DNA of 64,000 nt from Cranoglanis bouderius. Its lineage: Eukaryota; Chordata; Actinopteri; Siluriformes; Cranoglanididae. The position numbers and the translations under genes are program-made. The notes under the pieces were generated by a model, which saw only the letters and a list, made by a program, of their open reading frames with translations, was not told where the DNA came from and did no database searches. Below, one piece after another: positions 60,363 through 64,000 of the stretch. Position 1 is the stretch's first letter; each line of letters begins with the position of its first letter. The stretch spans positions 15,702,300-15,766,299 of the forward strand of contig CM042558.1 of NCBI GenBank assembly GCA_023630585.1, written 5' to 3'.

Positions 60363-61805
60363 TTTATGCTCTGATAGAGACAAGTGTACACCTAAAGAAT
60401 GTGAGAATGTCACTGCTGAAGCACTGGAACTCTCTTTAAAATACAACTTTGTCACTCCACTCACCTCCATGGTGGTCACTAAGCCAGAAATTAACACAAC
60501 ATCAGAAGATACGTTAATTGCTGACAAATTGACAGAAGGTATGTATGAAATGACTCATTACAATAGAATACTTCTCTAGACTATTTAACATTATAAGCCC
60601 AAAAAGTGCTGTTTTTTTTTTAAAGAAATTCTATAATAATTAAAAAAAAACAAAAAAAAAAAAACAAATAGTGCTCCTTCTATTGTATCTGTAGACACAA
60701 CATGTCTCAACAAGAATCCATATAAGTGTCACAGTGCTACAGCTAAGTACTGACAGCATGTGTCTCCTCATTTCATTCACAGACCAACGGTTGGACTTTG
60801 CTGGACCAGGTAACATTTCGCTTTCTTAATAGATAATTAAGGTTCATTTGGTCAAATCGTCAAGTTTAACTATCCTCAGAAGCACTACAAAGCAATATTT
60901 CTACTTCTAGTCTCTGGTCCTATGGGATTTAGTATACCTCTATCCCTAAGCAGTGCATCTCTACTTGGTTATGGGCACAGAGGTCATATAGGTGAGATAA
61001 TGTGATCATGAATATTAAGATTTGAAGATTTTGTTTAATGACCAAAAATATAAATCAAGTTTATTTTCATAAAATAGCTGTGGCAGGGCTGAAAGCTATG
61101 GCAGTTGATGGAGACCCTCACTTCATCATTGAGTTGCCAGATCGGAATGACGCTCTGTGTTTCAATACTGATGATAAACCAGGCACCATCTTCAACCTGG
61201 TGAAAGATCCAGTCTCAGGTAAAAGTGTGCTGTAAGAAGTCTTACCAAGTCTGCCAAAAATAGTGATTACTGGACATTCGATTTATTCACTGATATTAAC
61301 TTAATTATAAATCCACAGGATTGGTGGTAAATGGGAAAACCATTGGAGACAAGAAGGTGGAGCCTGGGAGCAAGCAGCACACCTACTTTGGTCAATTTGG
61401 GATTGTTCATGAGAAATTCGATATCAGATTAATGGTGACAACCCAAAAGATCATAGTGTCTGAGCAGGGCAAGGAAGAACAGCTTCACTGGTTACAAACA
61501 TCTAATGTTAAAGGTGTAAAGTGAGTGAAATATCTACAGATTGAAAAATGTATTCTATCCACATGACACATTAGCACAAACATTGACTCTGGGGTTTAAA
61601 GCCCTCATAACCTCACCTTTTCTCCTCTCCAGCATGGACCTTCAGGTAACCAAAGATTACAGTCTCACAGTGACTCTGAAGGACACATTGAAGTTTATTA
61701 TCATTTTGCACAAAGTGTGGAAGATGCATCCCTACCACCAAGACTACCTGGGCTTTTACACCCTGGACAGCCACCTTCTTTCAGAAAGAGTCCACGGTCT
61801 TATTG
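47130..61805 (+). CDS. itih3: Inter-alpha-trypsin inhibitor heavy chain, H1/H3 type (19 exons, 3' partial)
   Basis: This is a secreted heavy chain of the inter-alpha-inhibitor family, normally made in liver. Family members are cleaved after Asp in DPHF, ester-linked to bikunin's chondroitin sulfate, then moved to hyaluronan. Exons: 47130-47264, 49002-49025, 49231-49385, 49614-49718, 50137-50299, 50384-50494, 51358-51486, 51570-51686, 51806-51974, 53731-53856, 55019-55200, 55298-55483, 55610-55749, 60378-60538, 60783-60809, 60911-60991, 61078-61218, 61319-61520, 61633-61805. All junctions are GT-AG and phases agree, giving 842 codons plus 1 base. Human H1 and H3 are about 890-910 residues, so the last 80 or so lie beyond the window. 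Motifs such as GLVKASGRK, KPKQLVQHFE and FGGSEIVVAGRL match H3 and H1 best. The exact orthologue (itih3 versus a fish itih1/3 paralogue) is uncertain; the family is not. Confidence 0.93.
47363..47782. mobile_element. Truncated MITE copy in ITIH intron 1
   Basis: The sequence from TTAGTACAAACTTTGTTATA to TTTTGAAGGCATC matches the interior of the 30915-31465 MITE nearly base for base. It lacks both CAGTACTGTGCAAAAG ends and has lost about 45 bp near the right side. It begins directly after a GT microsatellite (47313-47355). Confidence 0.8.
48775..48900. repeat. Tandem duplication of about 55 bp in ITIH intron 1
   Basis: TGGCATATTCTTAAGAAGCC and TGGCATATTCTTCAGAAGCC occur about 52 bp apart, each followed by a GTATAAAA-type run. 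This is a diverged two-copy tandem. The rest of intron 1 between 47.8 and 49.0 kb is AT-rich with nothing recognised. Confidence 0.5.
49231..51486 (+). CDS. itih3: ITIH exons 3-7: VIT domain and linker
   Basis: Exons 49231-49385, 49614-49718, 50137-50299, 50384-50494 and 51358-51486 encode residues 54-274. The VIT (vault/inter-alpha-trypsin) domain runs from about residue 54 to 200 and shows the family signatures CKVASRFAHTIM, VELPKTAFITNFSM, EKEKAKKEYE, TAGLVKASGRKME and FALTYEELLQRR. The linker to the vWA domain has a CPGC pair where human H1 and H3 have CPTC, then GDFIITYDVNRE. N-glycosylation sequons are visible (NVS in exon 3, NSS in exon 5, NVT in exon 6). Confidence 0.9.
50690..51075. 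repeat. Probable dispersed AT-rich repeat in ITIH intron 6
   Basis: It opens with TATGGCTGGACGATATTACA and closes with ATCGAAATGTCTTGAAATAT, enclosing many ATATAC/GTATAT palindromes. The GGCTGGGCGATAT-type opening is, from memory, a common fish repeat. The ends are not firmly placed. Confidence 0.4.
51570..55483 (+). CDS. itih3: ITIH exons 8-12: von Willebrand factor A domain
   Basis: Exons 51570-51686, 51806-51974, 53731-53856, 55019-55200 and 55298-55483 encode residues 275-534. The metal-binding MIDAS is complete: DRSGS at 301-305, the MTDING Thr at the start of exon 10 and the LTDGDPT Asp at its end. Later signatures are GFGFDVHYGFL, RRIYEASDA, LQLQGFYKEVASPLL and GSEIVVAGRL. Exon 12 is read to the donor after QM at 55483; reading on gives a stop at 55562-55564 and loses the family match. 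Intron 9 (51975-53730) contains a whole dead Tc1 element. Confidence 0.9.
52014..53561 (+). mobile_element. Full-length but dead Tc1-like element in ITIH intron 9
   Basis: The ends CAGTGCTGTGAAAAAGTATTT are exact inverted copies, each flanked by TA. An inner partial repeat of the same motif (GTGAAAATGTATTTGCCCC on the left, GTGAAAAACTAATTGCCCC as complement on the right) lies about 150-200 bp inside, giving the IR/DR layout seen in many fish Tc1 elements. At 1548 bp the element is normal in length. Its transposase is disrupted. Confidence 0.9.
52347..53348 (+). pseudogene. Tc1-like transposase pseudogene
   Basis: It starts MPKLKEIPEMM with a paired-like helix-turn-helix (HQSGKGYKAISKTLGL, RTTVRAIISKWK) and stops after NSAQ. 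Later frames give WIHESKVELFETQG with the first catalytic position changed from the usual Asp to His (IHES for SDES), the KHGGGSVMVGGCFA motif, IMQKDSDPEYRSK around the second Asp, a frame break near 53115, then EWPSQSPDLNPIEIMWEDLK with the third acid and VIAAKGGTSRF at the end. Several stops and frameshifts make it non-functional. Confidence 0.85.
53965..54560. mobile_element. Probable MITE in ITIH intron 10
   Basis: It begins GCTGTTATAAGAAAATAATCAAC, the arm of the hairpin family at 16006-16099, and near 54530-54545 carries GAGAAAATTAATCAACACC. The interior has no coding capacity. The right end is not well defined, so this is a tentative extent. Confidence 0.4.
55610..60991 (+). CDS. itih3: ITIH exons 13-16: post-vWA region
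   Basis: Exons 55610-55749, 60378-60538, 60783-60809 and 60911-60991 encode residues 535-670. Exon 13 has the ERLWAYLTI-like signature (EHLWAYLTIQQLLNK). Exon 14 resumes with CTPKECENVTAEALELSLKY and FVTPLTSMVVTKPE. Exons 15 and 16 are short, low-conservation linker exons (QRLDFAG; a Ser/Leu/Gly-rich stretch ending GYGHRGHI); they are supported by splice sites and phase rather than strong homology. Intron 13 (55750-60377) is 4.6 kb almost entirely because of an LTR retrotransposon. Confidence 0.8.
55785..56509 (-). repeat. 3' LTR of the retrotransposon (left copy)
   Basis: The 725-bp LTR, near-identical to 59490-60213. On the - strand its first bases TGTTAG supply the stop codon of the long internal frame (stop at 56504-56506). 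It carries the same GCGGAGTATT motif (complement of 56156-56165). Confidence 0.85.
56685..58860. repeat. Codon-phased tandem repeat blocks of the LTR element
   Basis: Successive arrays with different units: 78-bp units at about 58450-58860, 42-bp units at about 58050-58440, 42-bp Pro/Ser/Cys units at about 57700-57960, 12-bp units at about 56995-57050 and 36-bp units at about 56715-56890. Each unit length is a multiple of three, so the - strand frame is kept throughout. The long + strand frames here are mirror images of the repeats. Confidence 0.7.
58886..59017 (-). other. METAP1-like C6H2 zinc finger inside the LTR element
   Basis: Residues 57-100 of the long frame have the spacing CX4C, CPTC, FCSQAC and two His (VH, LH), with LQCPTC and SYFCSQACFKGSW as in the N-terminal zinc finger of methionine aminopeptidase 1, which helps that enzyme bind the ribosome. 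The peptidase domain is absent. The finger is uninterrupted by introns, consistent with capture from a spliced mRNA. All eight predicted zinc ligands are intact. Confidence 0.8.
59290..59472 (-). CDS. Short leader frame of the LTR element, function unknown
   Basis: A 60-codon frame starting MDAAGKLMDN, 17 bases inside the interior, just after the putative primer site. It is where a Gag start would be expected, but the rest (PPRILFLFGPVFRLLPP and onward) matches nothing I recognise. It may be a decayed Gag start or an untranslated leader. Confidence 0.3.
   Translation of the reverse strand: MDAAGKLMDNRVPLFVPPRILFLFGPVFRLLPPMTASLGTPVIFCYRPRDFLLVRGSKTQ
59479..59488 (-). other. Putative self-priming primer binding site
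   Basis: On the - strand, one base after the 5' LTR, AATACTCCGC is exactly complementary to GCGGAGTATT in the LTR (59861-59870). The usual TGG start of a tRNA primer site is absent. Tf1 and sushi elements prime reverse transcription with the 5' end of their own RNA folded onto such a site. Confidence 0.6.
59490..60213 (-). repeat. 5' LTR of the retrotransposon (right copy)
   Basis: The 724-bp LTR read on the - strand. A TATA-like TTTAAAAAAA sits near 59891-59902, about 28 bp before GCGGAGTATT (59861-59870), the proposed RNA start. The polyadenylation signal AATAAA is the complement of 59545-59550, leaving a short U5 of about 40-50 bp. Confidence 0.8.
60309..60362. repeat. ATG/AAT trinucleotide repeat in ITIH intron 13
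   Basis: (GAT)n followed by (AAT)n, ending 16 bases before the acceptor of exon 14, where a pyrimidine tract would be expected. Confidence 0.85.
61078..61805 (+). CDS. itih3: ITIH exons 17-19: DPHF site and C-terminal domain
   Basis: Exons 61078-61218, 61319-61520 and 61633-61805 encode residues 671-842. DGDPHFIIELP contains the DPHF motif at 683-686, where heavy chains H1, H2 and H3 are cleaved and the new C-terminal Asp is esterified to chondroitin sulfate; H4 lacks it. The heavy-chain C-terminal domain follows with DALCFNTDDKPGTIFNLV, SGLVVNGKTIGDKK, HTYFGQFGI, ILHKVWKMHPYHQDYLGFY and DSHLLSERVHGLIG. The donor after 61805 leaves one base, so the next exon must start in phase 1; no such exon is visible before 64000. 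Confidence 0.88.
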
Positions 61806-62151
61806 GTAATTTCACCAAAAACATGTTAATCTTGGATTATATTAAAAAAAACTAAATGACATGAAGAGTGATTGTAGAAATAAAAAAAGTGGGGAAAAAC
61901 TGAGTTCTGGTCAGCTTTTGCTTTGAGCTTGATAGCCACCAGGCTCCTGCTAAAGACTCTTGGGTTGGAGTTGTTGAACAGTCAGAAGGAGAAGGGGGGT
62001 TGATGGGTATGTAAACTTTGTCACTAGTAGTGAAAAATTATGCAATCAAGCCCTTCTCTCCTTCTTTGATTAAAGCCAGTGGAGCTGTGATTGGACTGTG
62101 ATTGCATTTCAGTATGGCACAACTGTAACACACTGATGAAAGTGAAATGTA

Positions 62152-63709
62152 CAGCCGTGGCCAAAAGGTTTGAGAATGACACAAATATTAATTTTCACAA
62201 AGTCTACTGCTTCAGTGTTTTTAGATCTTTTTGTCAGATGTTACTAACTGTTACTGAAGTATAATCACAAGCATTTCATTAGTGTCAGTGGCTTTTATTG
62301 ACAATTACATGAAGTTTTTGCAAAGAGTCAGTATTTGCAGTGTTGACCCTTCTTTTTCAAGACCTCTGCAATTCACGCTGGCATGCTGTCAATCAACTTC
62401 TGGGCCACATCCTGACTGATGGCAGCCCATTCTTGCATAATCAATGCTTGGAGTTTGTCAGAGTTTGTGGGTTTTTGTTTGTCCACCTGCCTCTTGAGTA
62501 TTGACCACAAATTCTCAATGGGATTAAGGTCTGGGGAGTTTCCTGGCCATGGACCCAAAATGTCAATGTTTTGTTCCCTGAGCCACTTCGTTATCACTTT
62601 TGCCTTGTGGCAAGAAGCCCCATCATGCTGGAAAAGGCATTGTTCGTCACCAAACTGTTCTTGGATGGTTGGGAGAAGTTGCTCTCTGAGGATGTTTTTG
62701 TACCATTCTTTATTCATGGCTGTGCTCTTAGGCAAAATTGTGAGTGAGCCCACTCCCTTGGCTGAGAAGCAACCCCACACATGAGTGGTCTCAGGATGCT
62801 TTACTGTTGGCATGACACAGGACTGATGGTAGCGCTCACCTTTTCTTCTCCGGACAAGCTTTTTTCCAGATGCCCCAAACAATCGGAAAGGAGATTCATC
62901 AGAGAAAATGACATTACCCCAGTCCTCAGCAGTCCAATCCCTGTACTTTTTGCAGAATAGCAGTCTGTCCATGATGTTTTTCCTGGAGAGAAGTGGCTTC
63001 TTTGCTGCCCTTCTTGACACCAGGCCATCCTCCAAAAGTCTTCGCCTTACTGTGCGTGCAGACGCACTCACACCTGCCTGCTGCCATTCCTGAGCAAGCT
63101 CTGCACTGGTGGTGTCCCGATCCCGCAGCTGAATCAACTTTAGGAGACGGTCCTGGCGCTTGCTGGACTTTCTTGGGCGTCCTGAAGCCTTCTTCACAAC
63201 AGTTGAACCTCTCTCCTTGAAGGTCTTGATGATCCGATAAATGGTTGATTTAGGTGCAATCTTACTAGCAGCAATATCCTTGCCTGTGAATCCCTTTTTG
63301 TGCAAAGCAATGATGGCTGCACGTGTTTCCTTGCAGGTAACCATAGTTAACAGAGGAAGAACAATAATTTCAAGCACCACCCTCCTTTTAAAGCTTCCAG
63401 TCTGTTATTCTAATTCAATCAACATGACAGAGTGATCTCCAGCCTTGTCCTCGTTAACACTCTAACATGATGAATCACTGACATGATGTCAGCTGGTCCT
63501 TTTGTGGAAGGGCTGAAATGCAGTGGACATGTTTTTTTGGGATTAAGTTCATTTTCATGGCAAAGAGGGACTTTGAAATTAATTTCAATTCATCTGATCA
63601 CTCTTCATAACATTCTGGAGTATATGCAAATTGCCATCATATAAACTGAAGCAGTAGACTTTGTAAAAATTAATATTTGTGTCATTCTCAAAACTTTTGG
63701 CCACGGCTG
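62152..63709 (-). mobile_element. Intact Tc1-like (DD35E) transposon in ITIH intron 19
   Basis: Terminal inverted repeats of about 65 bp start CAGCCGTGGCCAAAAG; by eye they differ at only two positions. A TA lies on each side. Total length 1558 bp. One uninterrupted transposase gene is on the - strand. Intact ends and an open transposase suggest recent insertion. It lies opposite in direction to the host gene. Confidence 0.92.
62373..63344 (-). CDS. Tc1-like transposase, DD35E type, 323 aa
   Basis: This enzyme cuts out and inserts the transposon at TA sites. From M at 63344 (MVTCKETRAA): paired-like helix-turn-helix units at about residues 5-42 and 64-105, a GRPR motif at 55-58 with adjacent basic residues, and the catalytic domain with D149 (FSDES), D241 (QHDGASCHKA) and E277 (SPDLNPIENLW). 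35 residues lie between the second and third acids, one more than the usual Tc1 DD34E, due to an extra residue in ILGPWPG. It ends AQKLIDSMPA and a stop. A start at 63380 adds 12 residues, but the inner Met fits the family start better. No stops or frameshifts are visible, so it may be active. Confidence 0.9.
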   Translation of the reverse strand: MVTCKETRAAIIALHKKGFTGKDIAASKIAPKSTIYRIIKTFKERGSTVVKKASGRPRKSSKRQDRLLKLIQLRDRDTTSAELAQEWQQAGVSASARTVRRRLLEDGLVSRRAAKKPLLSRKNIMDRLLFCKKYRDWTAEDWGNVIFSDESPFRLFGASGKKLVRRRKGERYHQSCVMPTVKHPETTHVWGCFSAKGVGSLTILPKSTAMNKEWYKNILREQLLPTIQEQFGDEQCLFQHDGASCHKAKVITKWLREQNIDILGPWPGNSPDLNPIENLWSILKRQVDKQKPTNSDKLQALIMQEWAAISQDVAQKLIDSMPA

Positions 63710-63711
63710 TA

Positions 63712-64000
63712 ATGCAACAGTGAATTGAAAAAAAAAAAAAAAAGCTATCCCATGATGATTGTTTTTCACTGACGAGCTCTAGATAAAAACAATGCAATGA
63801 AGGTTTTGCTTTTCAGCATGTAACATTTTCTGTATATTGCTAATGAAAAGCAATACAGTTTGGGTATTTTTTTTTTCTTCATGTTTAGGGTATGGTATTT
63901 CACATCTGGCACTAACACAGAATTTTCTCCATAATGGTCAGAGATTATGGTTCAAGCTGTTATTGTTTTACCGGCTCTGTTGTTTTGACTAATGGACATT
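63712..64000. other. Remainder of ITIH intron 19, no exon seen
   Basis: AT-rich sequence with an A run at 63729-63743. I looked for a phase-1 acceptor followed by the conserved heavy-chain C-terminus and found none, so the final exons are outside the window. Confidence 0.6.

Overview
The window is nuclear DNA from a ray-finned fish. The evidence is very dense CA/GT, CT and AT microsatellites, many Tc1-like transposons, and one split gene with GT-AG introns whose protein is clearly vertebrate. A catfish-like or other ostariophysan host is possible from the repeat families, but this is only an impression. There are no bacterial or phage features, and I found no rRNA, tRNA or CRISPR array.

Bases 1-47,000 hold no exon I can support. 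This stretch is repeat-rich intergenic sequence or a very long intron of a gene not seen here. It contains a decayed roughly 150/300-bp tandem satellite at the left edge, Tc1 remnants of at least five families, a long foldback element (16.19-16.83 kb), a 551-bp TA-flanked MITE (30.9 kb), a 15-bp minisatellite (11.3 kb), a tight pair of CTCF-like sites (38.9 kb), and several low-repeat GC-richer islands that could be conserved regulatory elements.

Bases 47,130 to at least 61,805 on the + strand carry the only host gene recognised: an inter-alpha-trypsin inhibitor heavy chain of the ITIH1/ITIH3 type. I could place 19 exons whose phases all fit, giving 842 codons: signal peptide and acidic propeptide, VIT domain, vWA domain with an intact MIDAS, a DPHF cleavage/ester-linkage site, and most of the C-terminal domain. 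About 80 C-terminal residues should lie beyond 64,000.

The gene's introns hold several insertions. Intron 1 has a truncated MITE copy. Intron 9 has a dead Tc1 element. Intron 13 has a complete 4.43-kb non-autonomous LTR retrotransposon on the - strand. Intron 19 has a Tc1-type element with an uninterrupted DD35E transposase, also on the - strand. The LTR element is the most unusual object in the window. It lacks pol. Its LTR contains a 10-nt sequence complementary to a site 1 nt inside the element, as expected for Tf1/sushi-type self-priming. Its interior is one 894-codon frame with four stops, encoding a C6H2 zinc finger like that of methionine aminopeptidase 1 followed by codon-phased tandem repeats.
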